From: Marinobacter antarcticus
GTDB taxonomy: Bacteria > Pseudomonadota > Gammaproteobacteria > Pseudomonadales > Oleiphilaceae
NCBI RefSeq assembly: GCF_900142385.1
Contig: NZ_FRAQ01000004.1
Span: 62,001-126,000, forward strand
DNA: 64,000 bases
Direction of reading: 5' to 3'
A program made the translations under genes and the position numbers. The notes under the pieces are model-generated. The model had not been told where the DNA came from and did no database searches. It saw only the letters and a program-made list of their open reading frames with translations. Below, in pieces: positions 39,297 through 49,507 of the stretch. Within the stretch, counting starts at the first letter, position 1. Every line of letters begins with the position of its first letter.

Positions 39297-41222
39297 ATGC
39301 CCGTAGTAACTCTGCCTGATGGCAGCCATCGCAGTTTTGCCGAACCCGTCAGCGTACACGACGTGGCCGCCGATATCGGTGCAGGCCTGGCCAAGGCCGC
39401 ATTGGCTGGTAAAGTCGACGGCAGTCTGGTGGATACCAGTTACCTGATCGAAAACGACACCGATCTGGCCATTATCACCGAGCGTGACGCAGACGGCCTT
39501 GAGGTAATTCGCCACTCTACCGCCCACCTGCTAGCTATGGCGGTGAAGGAGCTTTTCCCGGAAGCCCAGGTCACCATTGGCCCGGTTGTGGATGACGGTT
39601 TTTACTACGATTTCAAATACGATCGCCCGTTTATCAACGAAGACTTGGCGCGTATTGAAAAGCGCATGACGGAACTGGCCAAGCAGGATCTGCCGGTTTC
39701 CCGTTCGGTGATGTCCCGCAGCGACGCTGTTGCACTGTTCACCGATATGGGTGAAGAGTACAAAGTTCGCATTATTGAAGATATTCCCGGTGAAGAAGAC
39801 CTGTCGTTCTACCGCCAGGGCGATTTCATCGACCTGTGCCGCGGCCCTCACGTGCCCAGCACCGGCAAAATGAAAGCCTTCAAGTTGACCAAAGTGGCCG
39901 GCGCGTACTGGCGTGGCGATACCAGCAACGAGCAACTGCAGCGCGTGTATGGCACCGCTTGGGCCAACAAGAAAGATCTGAAAGCTTACCTGCACCGCAT
40001 TGAAGAAGCCGAAAAGCGTGACCACCGCAAAGTGGGCAAAAAACTGGGCCTGTTTCACATGCAGGAAGAAGCCCCGGGCATGGTGTTCTGGCATCCGGAC
40101 GGCTGGACCATTTATCAGAAAATGGAACAGTACATGCGCGATATTCTGCGTCGCCACGGCTACCAGGAAATAAAAACACCGCAGATTGTGTCCCGTACAC
40201 TGTGGGAAAAATCCGGCCACTGGGATAAGTTCAAAGAAGGCATGTTCACCACTGAGTCGGAAAAACACGACTTCGCTATCAAGCCCATGAACTGTCCGTG
40301 CCACATTCAGGTGTTCAACCAGGGCCTGAAAAGTTACAAAGATCTGCCCCTGCGCCTGGCGGAATTTGGCTCTTGCCACCGCAACGAAGCTTCCGGCGCG
40401 TTGCACGGCCTGATGCGGGTGCGTGGCTTTACGCAAGACGACGCTCACATCTTCTGTGAAGAAGACGCCATCCAGCACGAAGTGTCGAAGTTTATCGACC
40501 TGTTGCACGAAGTGTACAAAGACTTCGGCTTCACCGAGATTCTGTACAAGCTGTCCACGCGCCCGGAAAAACGCGTGGGTTCTGACGAAGTGTGGGACAA
40601 ATCCGAAGCCGCACTGGAAGAATCCCTGAACCGCGAAGGCGTTGAGTGGGAGCTTTTACCGGGTGAGGGCGCCTTTTACGGGCCAAAAATCGAGTTCTCC
40701 CTGAAAGACTGTATCGGGCGGGTATGGCAATGCGGCACCATTCAGGTAGACTTCAGCATGCCGGGCCGCTTGGGTGCGCAATATGTAGCGGATAATTCCG
40801 AGCGTAAAACACCGGTTATGCTGCACCGTGCCGTACTTGGCTCGTTCGAGCGGTTTATCGGTATCCTGATTGAGGAGTACGAGGGCGCGTTCCCGACATG
40901 GCTGGCTCCAACTCAGGTGGCAATTCTCAATATTACCGATAATCAGCGTGATTATTGTCAGAATCTGGCGGAAAAGTTGGATTCTTTGGGCTTTAGGGTT
41001 AATGCTGACTTGAGAAACGAGAAGATCGGCTTTAAAATCCGCGAGCATACTATTAACAAAGTTCCCTACCTTGTCGTTGTCGGCGATAAAGAAGTCGAGA
41101 GCAACGCCGTTGCGGTGAGAACCCGCAAAGGTGAAGATTTGGGAACCCTATCGCTCGAAGCGTTCGAGCAGCTTCTGAAAGAAGATGTTGAGCGCAAGGG
41201 CAGAATCAAGACGGAGATTTGA
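39297..41222 (+). CDS. thrS: threonine--tRNA ligase
   Basis: A 641-residue class II synthetase. An N-terminal TGS domain (about 1-62) is followed by the editing domain with [15 protein letters not shown] (about 72-86), then the catalytic core with the zinc cysteine in [11 protein letters not shown] (about 331-341) and motif 2 around [20 protein letters not shown]. The C-terminal anticodon-binding domain starts near 540. ATG 39297 with upstream CAGGAG is chosen; the in-frame extension upstream is not conserved in character. The last 300 bases or so are clearly more AT-rich than the rest of the gene (see findings). It is first in the infC-rpmI-rplT-pheST operon and overlaps a TTG inside the infC leader. 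Confidence 0.97.
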   Translation: MPVVTLPDGSHRSFAEPVSVHDVAADIGAGLAKAALAGKVDGSLVDTSYLIENDTDLAIITERDADGLEVIRHSTAHLLAMAVKELFPEAQVTIGPVVDDGFYYDFKYDRPFINEDLARIEKRMTELAKQDLPVSRSVMSRSDAVALFTDMGEEYKVRIIEDIPGEEDLSFYRQGDFIDLCRGPHVPSTGKMKAFKLTKVAGAYWRGDTSNEQLQRVYGTAWANKKDLKAYLHRIEEAEKRDHRKVGKKLGLFHMQEEAPGMVFWHPDGWTIYQKMEQYMRDILRRHGYQEIKTPQIVSRTLWEKSGHWDKFKEGMFTTESEKHDFAIKPMNCPCHIQVFNQGLKSYKDLPLRLAEFGSCHRNEASGALHGLMRVRGFTQDDAHIFCEEDAIQHEVSKFIDLLHEVYKDFGFTEILYKLSTRPEKRVGSDEVWDKSEAALEESLNREGVEWELLPGEGAFYGPKIEFSLKDCIGRVWQCGTIQVDFSMPGRLGAQYVADNSERKTPVMLHRAVLGSFERFIGILIEEYEGAFPTWLAPTQVAILNITDNQRDYCQNLAEKLDSLGFRVNADLRNEKIGFKIREHTINKVPYLVVVGDKEVESNAVAVRTRKGEDLGTLSLEAFEQLLKEDVERKGRIKTEI

Positions 41223-41224
41223 CT

Positions 41225-41764
41225 ATTAAACAGCGAACGAATCGGGGTGGGCGTACTCCAAAGGCGCCGATCAATGAGAATATTGATGCAACTGAAGTCC
41301 GCCTGATCGATGCCGAAGGCAATCAGGTAGGTGTAGTTCCGATCGAAGACGCCCTCAAGATGGCAGAGGAGGCGACCCTGGATCTGGTACAGGTTACAGA
41401 TTCCGATCCGATCGTCTGTAAAATAATGGACTATGGCAAAAAAGTCTTCGACGAGAAAAAGGCGAAGGCTGCTGCCAAGAAAAAGCAGAAACAGACGCAA
41501 GTCAAAGAGCTTAAGTTCCGACCAGGAACTGAAGAAGGGGATTATCAGGTAAAACTACGCAACCTGGTACGTTTCCTTGAAGGCGGGGACCGCGGCAAAA
41601 TCACTATCCGCTTCCGTGGCCGTGAGATGGCACACCAGGAAATTGGTATGAAGCTCATGGAACGCATCGAAGCAGATATTGATTCGCTGGCTCAGGTCGA
41701 AATGCGGCCGAAAATGGAAGGCCGGCAGATGACCATGATTGTGGCTCCCCGCAAAAAGAAGTGA
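41225..41764 (+). CDS. infC: translation initiation factor IF-3 (AUU start)
   Basis: A 179-residue IF3. The N-domain includes [20 protein letters not shown], the linker is Lys-rich, and the C-domain has [20 protein letters not shown] and [20 protein letters not shown]. The start is taken as ATT at 41225, because GGAG (41213-41216) lies eight bases before it and the codons ATT-AAA match the AUU-AAA start of E. coli infC. The only standard alternative, TTG at 41219, is just two bases from the GGAG. AUU allows IF3 to repress its own translation, a known mechanism in E. coli. The gene begins two bases after the thrS stop. Confidence 0.95.
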   Translation: MKQRTNRGGRTPKAPINENIDATEVRLIDAEGNQVGVVPIEDALKMAEEATLDLVQVTDSDPIVCKIMDYGKKVFDEKKAKAAAKKKQKQTQVKELKFRPGTEEGDYQVKLRNLVRFLEGGDRGKITIRFRGREMAHQEIGMKLMERIEADIDSLAQVEMRPKMEGRQMTMIVAPRKKK

Positions 41765-41792
41765 ATCTGACTCAATGATTCATCCCCTGCAC

Positions 41793-41818
41793 CAAGCGGG
41801 GGATTTGTCGTTCAGGTT
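41793..41818 (+). promoter_or_regulatory. hairpin in the infC-rpmI intergenic leader
   Basis: ATCCCC and GGGGGAT flank a loop of about ten bases in the 95-base gap between infC and rpmI. In E. coli, L20 binds structured leader RNA upstream of rpmI to repress rpmI-rplT. This hairpin could be part of a similar control site or a weak attenuator; no T-run is present. Assignment is tentative. Confidence 0.35.
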
Positions 41819-41859
41819 CACATTGATGTATCTAAAAACAGAATGCGGAGTTTTAAAAA

Positions 41860-42051
41860 ATGTCTAAGATGAAAACCAAAAGTGGAGCGGCCAAGCGGTT
41901 CAAGAAAACTGCTACCGGCTTCAAGCACAAGTCGTCCTTCACCAGTCATATCTTGACCAAGAAGAGCCCGAAGCGTAAGCGTCAGCTCCGCGGTACCAAG
42001 CTGATTGCCAGGTCTGATGTGGCTGCAGTCAAGCGTATGCTCGCGTCATAA
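41860..42051 (+). CDS. rpmI: 50S ribosomal protein L35
   Basis: A 63-residue, very basic ribosomal protein ([20 protein letters not shown] at the start, VKRMLAS at the end), the normal length for L35. It sits between infC and rplT, the universal order in this operon. Expression is expected to be coupled with rplT and repressed by L20. Confidence 0.98.
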   Translation: MSKMKTKSGAAKRFKKTATGFKHKSSFTSHILTKKSPKRKRQLRGTKLIARSDVAAVKRMLAS

Positions 42052-42097
42052 ACGCTCACCGTACCTGAAAAGGTCAAGAAGGTAGAAGGAATTAAGT

Positions 42098-42451
42098 ATG
42101 GCTCGTGTTAAGCGTGGCGTGGTTGCACGTCGTCGTCACAAGAAGATTTTAAAGCAGGCCAAGGGTTACTACGGTGCCCGTAGCCGTGTGTTCCGCGTTG
42201 CCAAGCAAGCGGTTATCAAAGCCGGTCAGTATGCGTATCGCGACCGTCGTAACCGTAAGCGTTCATTCCGCGCACTGTGGATTGCTCGTATCAACGCTGG
42301 CGCTCGTGTCAACGGCCTGTCATACAGCCGTTTGATCGCTGGCCTGAAAAAGGCGAACGTTGAGATTGATCGTAAGGTTCTGGCTGATCTGGCCATGAAC
42401 GAGCAGCAGGCATTTGCTGCTGTAGTTGAGAAAGCAAAAGCATCTCTTTGA
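42098..42451 (+). CDS. rplT: 50S ribosomal protein L20
   Basis: A 117-residue L20 ([20 protein letters not shown]... [10 protein letters not shown]). It binds 23S rRNA early in large-subunit assembly and, in E. coli, represses its own operon. GAAGGA lies ahead of the ATG. A pair of hairpins ending in a T-run follows in the 159-base gap before pheS. Confidence 0.98.
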   Translation: MARVKRGVVARRRHKKILKQAKGYYGARSRVFRVAKQAVIKAGQYAYRDRRNRKRSFRALWIARINAGARVNGLSYSRLIAGLKKANVEIDRKVLADLAMNEQQAFAAVVEKAKASL

Positions 42452-42484
42452 TCGCTTAGCTCTTTCATCGATTACGAATCGAAC

Positions 42485-42558
42485 CGGTGTCAGGCGCTGA
42501 TTTATCAGCCCAACAGGCACCGTTTAATAGGGGAAGGGCACGCTCTTCCCCTATTTTT
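42485..42558 (+). terminator. tandem hairpins and terminator between rplT and pheS
   Basis: A first imperfect hairpin (CGGTG at 42485-42489 with CACCG at 42518-42522, inner CGCTGA/TCAGCC) is followed directly by a strong terminator: AATAGGGGAAG (42526-42536) pairs with CTTCCCCTATT (42545-42555) and five T follow. It may end most rplT transcripts or act as a partial terminator controlling pheST. No phenylalanine-rich leader peptide like E. coli pheM is visible, so classical attenuation is not supported. Confidence 0.85.
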
Positions 42559-42580
42559 GTTTCAAGATTTCAAATTTTGA

Positions 42581-43609
<1,029 letters not shown>

Positions 43610-43669
43610 TACGTCGCTTTACGGCACCCAAATCAACAGGCGAAACAGCATCAGGATAAGGCAATAACC

Positions 43670-46042
43670 ATGAAATTCAGTGAGCAGTGGCTGCGCGAGT
43701 GGGTTAATCCGGAGATCAGCTCTCAGGAGTTGATGGATCAGATTACGATGGCAGGTCTGGAAGTCGATGGCTTCGAGCCAGTAGCCGGCAAGTTTCAGGA
43801 CGTTGTGGTTGGAGAGGTTCAGTCTGTTGAGCCCCACCCGGACGCCGACAAACTGCGTCTATGCCAAGTAAATGACGGCAGCCAGACGGTTCAGGTTGTG
43901 TGTGGTGCCCCCAATGTTCGCCAGGGCATGAAAGTACCTTTTGCAGTGGTTGGTGCTGTTCTGCCGGGTGACTTCAAAATCCGCAAAGCGAAACTGCGTG
44001 GCCAGCCTTCTGAGGGCATGTTGTGCTCCGAAGCTGAGTTGGGTTTGTCGGAAAACCATGAAGGCCTCATGGAATTGCCCTCCGATGCTCCGGTCGGCGC
44101 AGCGCTGAGTGATTATCTCAAACTCAATGACGTAGCCATCGACGTGGATCTGACGCCTAACCGCAGTGATTGTCTCTCTATCAAAGGCATTGCCCGCGAA
44201 GTCGGCGTGCTGAACAGCCTGGTCCCGCAGTCACCGCGGATTGATCCGGTTGAAGCTGTGCACTCTGAGGTGCCTGATATACGCGTTGACGCACCTGAGG
44301 GCTGTCCAAGGTATCTGGGCCGTATTCTTCGTAACGTGAACCTGCAAGCTGAGACGCCCTTGTGGATGCAGGAAAAACTTCGCCGGTCCGGCGTTCGGTC
44401 GATTGATGCCGCGGTGGATGTGACCAACTATGTGATGTTGGAGCAGGGTCAGCCCCTGCACGCATTTGATCGTGATGAGATCAGCTCAGGCATTGTTGTT
44501 CGCATGGCGCTTCCTGCGGAGAAACTGGTGCTGCTGGATGGTCAGGAAGTTGAGCTGACGGATCAGACGCTTGTTATTGCTGATCACGAAAAACCCATTG
44601 CTATCGCTGGCATTATGGGTGGCGAGCACTCCGGTGTGAGTCCCAAAACCCGTGATCTGGTGCTTGAGGCGGCCTATTTCGATCCGATCACTCTCGCAGG
44701 CAAAGCCCGTCATTATGGCTTGCACACGGATGCCTCGCACCGCTTCGAGCGTGGTGTGGACTATGAACTTGCCCGTGATGCTATGGAGCGTGCAACCCGG
44801 CTTTTGATGGATATTGTCGGCGGTGAGCCTGGCGAAATTGTTGAGGTGGCCAGTGCAGAACACCTGCCACAAGCTCGCACCATTGATTTTCGCTCAAAGC
44901 GCCTTGCCGACGTACTGGGCCTCGAAATCGACCGCACCACGGTTGAGGAAATCCTGATCAGGCTGGGTCTGGGCATTGATAAATTGCTGAAGAACGGTTG
45001 GCGCATCACGGTACCCAGCTTTCGTCCCGATATTTCGATCGAAGAAGATCTGATTGAAGAAGTGGGTCGCATCTATGGCTACAACAATCTCCCTGTTACC
45101 GAACCGACTGGCGCCTTTGGCCTGAGAGTAAACGACGAAGCAACCCGCCCAGTATCGGCTATACGTGACTATTTTGTTTCCCATGGTTACCAGGAGGCGA
45201 TCACTTATAGCTTTGTGGATCCGAAAGTGCAGGCGCAGATAGATCCCGGGCATGAGAGCATCGCCCTGGCAAACCCGATTTCGTCGGACTTGTCTGTCAT
45301 GCGGACAAGCCTTTGGAGCGGCCTGTTAAAAACCGTCGCTCACAACCAGAACCGACAGCAATCGCGCATCCGCCTGTTCGAGACAGGTTTACGTTTTCTG
45401 CAGGATGATCAGCGTATCGATCAGCAACCCATGCTTGCAGGTGTGGTTGTTGGTTCACAGTACCCTGAAAATTGGGCAAACGGTCGCAGAACTGCCGATT
45501 TCTTTGATGTAAAAGGAGAGTTGGAGGGACTGTTCAGTTTGCTGGGTATTGAAATCGGGTTTGCTGGTAGCAGGCATCCGGCTTTGCACCCGGGCCAGAC
45601 GGCTGAACTCCTGCGGGATGGTGTACATGTCGGGTGGCTGGGCACATTGCACCCACAAGTTCAGAAAAATCTTGAACTTAATGGCACGATTCTGATGTTT
45701 GAGCTATCCTTGAATTCGATCGTTACCGGATATGTGCCTAATTTCAAAGAAATTTCAAAATTCCCGGAAGTTCGCCGGGATTTGGCTATTATTATCGGTG
45801 GTGAGGTCGCGTTTGCCGATGTTGAGCGTTTAACCCGAAAACATGCCGGCGAGCGCCTGACGGCGTTGCGTGCGTTTGATGTCTACGAAGGAGAGAGCCT
45901 GGGCGAGGGCAACCGGAGCCTGGCATTGAGCCTGTTCTGGCAGCATCCTGAGCGTACGTTGAATGAAGATGAGGTGCATTCGCTCTTCAACGGTGTCATC
46001 GACGCATTGAAGGAAGAGTTGGGCGCAATACTGAGGAGTTGA
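43670..46042 (+). CDS. pheT: phenylalanine--tRNA ligase beta subunit
   Basis: A 790-residue beta subunit. An N-terminal EMAP-type tRNA-binding domain (about 40-150, VVGEVQSVEPHPDADKLRLC) precedes the B3/B4 editing domain (about 210-400, with MLEQGQPLHAFDRD and GIMGGEHSGVSPKTRDL), the B5 region, the inactive catalytic-like core, and a C-terminal ferredoxin-fold anticodon-binding domain (about 695-790, ISKFPEVRRDLAIIIGGEV). Length is standard. ihfA begins three bases after its stop. Confidence 0.98.
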   Translation: MKFSEQWLREWVNPEISSQELMDQITMAGLEVDGFEPVAGKFQDVVVGEVQSVEPHPDADKLRLCQVNDGSQTVQVVCGAPNVRQGMKVPFAVVGAVLPGDFKIRKAKLRGQPSEGMLCSEAELGLSENHEGLMELPSDAPVGAALSDYLKLNDVAIDVDLTPNRSDCLSIKGIAREVGVLNSLVPQSPRIDPVEAVHSEVPDIRVDAPEGCPRYLGRILRNVNLQAETPLWMQEKLRRSGVRSIDAAVDVTNYVMLEQGQPLHAFDRDEISSGIVVRMALPAEKLVLLDGQEVELTDQTLVIADHEKPIAIAGIMGGEHSGVSPKTRDLVLEAAYFDPITLAGKARHYGLHTDASHRFERGVDYELARDAMERATRLLMDIVGGEPGEIVEVASAEHLPQARTIDFRSKRLADVLGLEIDRTTVEEILIRLGLGIDKLLKNGWRITVPSFRPDISIEEDLIEEVGRIYGYNNLPVTEPTGAFGLRVNDEATRPVSAIRDYFVSHGYQEAITYSFVDPKVQAQIDPGHESIALANPISSDLSVMRTSLWSGLLKTVAHNQNRQQSRIRLFETGLRFLQDDQRIDQQPMLAGVVVGSQYPENWANGRRTADFFDVKGELEGLFSLLGIEIGFAGSRHPALHPGQTAELLRDGVHVGWLGTLHPQVQKNLELNGTILMFELSLNSIVTGYVPNFKEISKFPEVRRDLAIIIGGEVAFADVERLTRKHAGERLTALRAFDVYEGESLGEGNRSLALSLFWQHPERTLNEDEVHSLFNGVIDALKEELGAILRS

Positions 46043-46045
46043 GAG

Positions 46046-46348
46046 ATGGCGGCTTTGACGAAAGCGGAAATGGCAGAGCGCTTGTATGAGGAGTTGGGCC
46101 TGAACAAACGCGAAGCCAAAGAAATGGTGGAAGCTTTCTTCGATGAGATCAGAGGCGCGCTCAGCCACAACGAACAGGTAAAACTGTCGGGTTTCGGTAA
46201 CTTCGACCTGCGCGATAAAAAGCAGCGCCCTGGGCGAAACCCGAAAACCGGTGAAGAGATTCCGATTAGCGCACGACGTGTTGTTACGTTTCGCCCGGGA
46301 CAGAAACTGAAACAGAAAGTAGAAGCGTATGTTGGAACCCAGTCATAA
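46046..46348 (+). CDS. ihfA: integration host factor alpha subunit
   Basis: A 100-residue DNA-bending protein of the HU/IHF family. The alpha-type start [20 protein letters not shown] and the DNA-intercalating beta-arm [20 protein letters not shown], with its conserved Pro, are seen. It forms a heterodimer with IhfB. It follows pheT by three bases, the usual gammaproteobacterial order, and its end overlaps the start of the MerR gene by 20 bases. Confidence 0.98.
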   Translation: MAALTKAEMAERLYEELGLNKREAKEMVEAFFDEIRGALSHNEQVKLSGFGNFDLRDKKQRPGRNPKTGEEIPISARRVVTFRPGQKLKQKVEAYVGTQS

Positions 46349-46694
46349 CAACGAACTCCCCGCTATTCCCGGGAAGCGTTACTTTACAATCGGTGAGGTG
46401 GCGGATCTGTGCGCTGTGAAAGCCCACGTTCTGCGCTATTGGGAACAGGAGTTCCCGCAGCTATCACCCGTAAAGCGCCGGGGTAATCGCCGGTATTATC
46501 AACGTGCGGATGTTATTACTATCCGGCAGATACGAAGCTTGCTGTATGAGCAGGGTTACACGATAGGTGGTGCCAAGCAGAAGCTTGGCAGCAACGAAGT
46601 GAAAGACGATACCACTCAGTACAAGCAGATTATTCGTCAGATGATATCTGAATTGGAAGAGGTGCTGGACGTACTTAACGCGCCAGTTAAATAG
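46329..46694 (+). CDS. MerR-family transcriptional regulator
   Basis: A 121-residue MerR-type protein with the winged helix [25 protein letters not shown] (about 17-41), the basic wing [14 protein letters not shown], and a short dimerisation helix at the end ([12 protein letters not shown]). No ligand-binding cysteines are visible. A MerR gene at this place after ihfA is conserved in pseudomonads and relatives; its targets are unknown to me. Overlap with ihfA implies co-expression. A terminator follows. Confidence 0.92.
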   Translation: MLEPSHNNELPAIPGKRYFTIGEVADLCAVKAHVLRYWEQEFPQLSPVKRRGNRRYYQRADVITIRQIRSLLYEQGYTIGGAKQKLGSNEVKDDTTQYKQIIRQMISELEEVLDVLNAPVK

Positions 46695-46707
46695 CCAAGC
46701 TCTTCGT

Positions 46708-46749
46708 ACTAAAAAGCCGAAGTGATTCCTGTCGCTTCGGCTTTTTAGT
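46708..46749. terminator. bidirectional intrinsic terminator
   Basis: ACTAAAAAGCCGAAG and CTTCGGCTTTTTAGT form a perfect 15-bp stem around a 12-base loop, with A-runs and T-runs inside the stem so it works both ways. It separates the thrS-to-merR operon from the convergent DUF2892 gene. Confidence 0.93.
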
Positions 46750-46761
46750 ATCTGAATTAAT

Positions 46762-46950
46762 TTACTGCTTTTTACAGGTTTTTATACCCAGCAGTGAATA
46801 CGCAGGGCAGATGCCCATCAGTGCAGTTGCCAGCGGCACAATGCCGATCCAACCCCAGGGTGTTTGCGGCCCGACAAACACCAGCGCCAGAAGTACAATG
46901 CCGACAAGGGCACGAATAATCCGGTCTGCAGAACCCATATTAACGCTCAT
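46762..46950 (-). CDS. small membrane protein, DUF2892 (YgaP transmembrane domain-like)
   Basis: A 62-residue inner-membrane protein with two hydrophobic segments (IIRALVGIVLLALVFVG; WIGIVPLATALMGICPAYSL) and the family end CPAYSLLGIKTCKKQ with its two cysteines. DUF2892 domains are found alone or fused to rhodaneses, linked to sulfur handling. It is divergent from a Crp/Fnr-type regulator gene, a pairing that suggests control by that regulator. Confidence 0.88.
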   Translation of the reverse strand: MSVNMGSADRIIRALVGIVLLALVFVGPQTPWGWIGIVPLATALMGICPAYSLLGIKTCKKQ

Positions 46951-47015
46951 GATCCATTCTCCTGTGTTGGTATGAGGCTACGGTTTTTACTTTAGCGCTC
47001 ATCGCGAACCAGTTC

Positions 47016-47030
47016 AGTGATATAGTCACA
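47016..47030. promoter_or_regulatory. possible Crp/Fnr-type operator
   Basis: An inverted repeat AGTGA-TATAG-TCACA lies in the divergent region, 37 bases before the Crp/Fnr-type gene start and about 70 bases before the DUF2892 start. The half-sites resemble Crp-family TGTGA/TCACA boxes, but with five rather than six bases between them. Confidence 0.35.
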
Positions 47031-47066
47031 TTAGAGCTGTCCATATTAAAAAATCAAGGAAGATTC

Positions 47067-47675
47067 ATGTTACACCACAGTATTCTGGAAACCCTGCCCC
47101 GGGAGCTTCAGAAGGAAGCTCTTGAATGTATTCAGGTTATGCGCTTTCCTCCGGGCAGGGTTCTGTTCCGGGCGGGCGAGCACTGCCAAGGCCTGCCTCT
47201 GATGCTCAGTGGTGCGGTTAAAGTCCAGATGACGGGCGTATCCGGAAACAGCATTGTTCTTTACCGCATGGGTGCAGATGATATTTGTACGCTTTCCATT
47301 GGTTGCTTGATGACCGGTTACGGGTATCGGGCAGAGGCCTTTGTAGAAGAAGAATCCGAAGCGGCCATTGTTCCGCGGGGGCTGTTCGACCGGCTGATGG
47401 ATCAGTCTGCTGCCTTTCGCCTGGGTATTATGGAGTCGTATGGGCGCCGACTTGATGACCTGATGCTGCTCGTGGAAGAAGTGGCTTTTCGCCGCATGGA
47501 TGAGCGTCTAGAAGAATGGCTGGCCGCCCGGTGCAGCCCTATCCGCATCACCCATCAAGAGCTGGCCGTTGAGCTGGGGACTGCCAGAGAGGTTGTCAGC
47601 CGGTTGCTGAAAGAGCTTGAGCGCAAGGGGAGGGTGCAATTGTCACGTGGCAGGATTGACGTGGCTGGCCTGTGA
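47067..47675 (+). CDS. Crp/Fnr-family transcriptional regulator
   Basis: A 202-residue regulator. The N-terminal cyclic-nucleotide-binding-type beta-barrel contains FPPGRVLFRAGEHCQGLPLM and LSGAVKVQMTG (about 26-58). A dimer helix follows (RRLDDLMLLVEEVAFRRMDE), then a winged helix with ITHQELAVELGTAREVVSRL (about 155-175). The Fnr iron-sulfur cysteine set is absent, and conserved cAMP contacts are not evident, so the signal is unknown. It is divergent from the DUF2892 gene. Confidence 0.92.
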   Translation: MLHHSILETLPRELQKEALECIQVMRFPPGRVLFRAGEHCQGLPLMLSGAVKVQMTGVSGNSIVLYRMGADDICTLSIGCLMTGYGYRAEAFVEEESEAAIVPRGLFDRLMDQSAAFRLGIMESYGRRLDDLMLLVEEVAFRRMDERLEEWLAARCSPIRITHQELAVELGTAREVVSRLLKELERKGRVQLSRGRIDVAGL

Positions 47676-47750
47676 GGCTGACGCCCCGGAGTATCCCTCG
47701 ATGGAACCCCAGAGGCGCGCGTTCAGTCTTATACTAATCGCAGTATCGAG

Positions 47751-49184
47751 TTACCAGTCAGTCACGGATTTAACTTCCAGGAACTCTTCCAGGCCCCAGA
47801 CGCCGCCTTCGCGGCTGCCATTGCCGGACTGTTTCATACCGCCGAATGGGAAGCCAGCCGATCCCGACTTGCCGTTAACTTCCACCATCCCGGATCTGAC
47901 CTGCCTGGCGAGCCTGCGGGCTTTCTCTTTATCGGAGGTCTGGATGTAGTTGGTAAGCCCGTAGAGAGTATCGTTAGCCAGCTCTATAGCTTCATCTTCT
48001 GTTTCAAAAGGCGTGATGGCCAGAACCGGACCGAAGATTTCTTCGCTCCAGATGGTCATGCCGGGTGTAACATCCGCGAAAACCGTTGGTTTCACGAAAT
48101 AACCCTTTTCAAAACCTTCTGGCCGTCCTTCACCGCCGGCCACCAGCGTGGCACCTTCCTCGATACCCTGTTTGATCAACGCCTGAACCTTCAGGAACTG
48201 TTGCTTGGAGACTACCGGCCCAATATGACGGCCTTCGCTACCTGCGTGGCCCACGTCGGTTTTACCGGCGATCATCGCAGCGGTTTCAACGGCCTGCTTG
48301 TAAACTGACTTTTCCACCAGCATTCGCGTGGGTGCGTTGCAGGACTGACCTGAGTTAGCGAAGCAGTGGCGTACGCCACGGGTTACTGCCTTTTCATCGG
48401 CATCAGCAAAGATGATATTAGCGCCTTTGCCGCCCAGCTCCAGACCGACTCGCTTCAGGGTGTCCGCTGCTGCAATGGTGATTGCTTTGCCTGCGCGGGT
48501 TGAGCCGGTAAAGCTGACCAGATCAATATCCGGATGCTTGGAGAGTTGCGAACCAACGCCTGCACCATCGCCATTGACCAGGTTGAAAACGCCGTCCGGG
48601 AAGCCCGCGCTATCAATCATTTCTGCCAAAAGCATCGCCGACAGGGGCGAGATCTCAGACGGCTTGAGAACCACCGTGCAGCCTGCGGCAAGTGCCGGAG
48701 CTACTTTAAGCATCACTTGGTTCATCGGCCAGTTCCAGGGTGTGATCAGCGCACAGACACCTACCGCCTCGTGCAGGATGATGTTGTCTGGTGCGTGGTC
48801 ACCAAGGGGGTGTTCGAAGTTGAAAGACTTCAGGGCCCGGATGGTGTTTTTCAGATGGGCCGCACCGGCGCCAACCTGTGCGCTTCTCGCAAGATCAATG
48901 GGTGCGCCCATTTCCTGGCTGATGGTTTGAGCCATCTCTTCCGCACGCGCCTTGTAGGTTTCGAATAAGCGCTCGAGCAGCTCAACACGTTGCTCTTTGG
49001 TAGACGCCGACCAGGCCGGAAATGCTCTTTTTGCAGCAGTGACAGCGTTATCCGTATCAGCCTGTGAGCCCAGAGTGATCGTGGAAAATCCTTTCTCATC
49101 AGAAGGGTTGATGACTTCCAGGTGCTGGGTTCCCTCTGGTTTGACCCACTTCCCATTAATGTAAAACTTGGTTGCATCCATCAT
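47751..49184 (-). CDS. NAD(P)-dependent aldehyde dehydrogenase
   Basis: A 477-residue ALDH-superfamily enzyme that oxidises an aldehyde to the acid. The NAD-binding ITPWNWPMNQ and SFTGSTRAG motifs are seen, with the general-base Glu in LELGGKGANI (about 249-258) and the catalytic Cys in FANSGQSCNAPTR (about 281-293). The C-terminal EEIFGPVLAITPF and FPFGGMKQSGNGSREGG are present. The substrate is not defined by sequence. It is convergent with the Crp/Fnr-type gene and divergent from a short frame at 49214. Start at the first of two ATG codons. Confidence 0.93.
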   Translation of the reverse strand: MMDATKFYINGKWVKPEGTQHLEVINPSDEKGFSTITLGSQADTDNAVTAAKRAFPAWSASTKEQRVELLERLFETYKARAEEMAQTISQEMGAPIDLARSAQVGAGAAHLKNTIRALKSFNFEHPLGDHAPDNIILHEAVGVCALITPWNWPMNQVMLKVAPALAAGCTVVLKPSEISPLSAMLLAEMIDSAGFPDGVFNLVNGDGAGVGSQLSKHPDIDLVSFTGSTRAGKAITIAAADTLKRVGLELGGKGANIIFADADEKAVTRGVRHCFANSGQSCNAPTRMLVEKSVYKQAVETAAMIAGKTDVGHAGSEGRHIGPVVSKQQFLKVQALIKQGIEEGATLVAGGEGRPEGFEKGYFVKPTVFADVTPGMTIWSEEIFGPVLAITPFETEDEAIELANDTLYGLTNYIQTSDKEKARRLARQVRSGMVEVNGKSGSAGFPFGGMKQSGNGSREGGVWGLEEFLEVKSVTDW

Positions 49185-49213
49185 GGTTCAGCTCTTTGTT
49201 GGAAATTTGAATT

Positions 49214-49405
49214 ATGGTAACAGATTCGCGGCTTGTGCAGCTTGAACCGGAAAGGTTAGATAAACGCTTACACCCTCTCGTAAAGTATTTTGACCGGGAA
49301 ATAACAGAGTTCAGCTACAGATGTTTTGTCTGTTCCAGCCCCGAGGCCTATGCCCTGAAATCCGGTGCCGCGGTGAGGGCTGATGGTCGTGCTGCAAGTG
49401 CTTAG
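49214..49405 (+). CDS. possible small protein, 63 aa
   Basis: A short frame (MVTDSRLVQLEPERLDKRLH ... AVRADGRAASA) opens 29 bases from the divergent aldehyde dehydrogenase start. It has a protein-like, charged composition and a CFVC pair that could bind metal, but no convincing ribosome site, and I recognise no family. It may be a real small gene or a fragment; treat as tentative. Confidence 0.3.
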   Translation: MVTDSRLVQLEPERLDKRLHPLVKYFDREITEFSYRCFVCSSPEAYALKSGAAVRADGRAASA

Positions 49406-49507
49406 GCATTATTTTATGTAAAGCGGGAGGGCACGGGTTGAATTGAGCGTGTGTTGCACTGATCTAAAGACTGTAACCATTAGAAATAGCCAATCAGGAG
49501 ACTCGTC

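Noticed and set aside
47617..47949. Plus-strand frame overlapping the ends of the Crp/Fnr-type and aldehyde dehydrogenase genes
   Set aside because: It overlaps two well-supported genes, and its protein is Ser/Pro-rich, as expected for a shadow frame.
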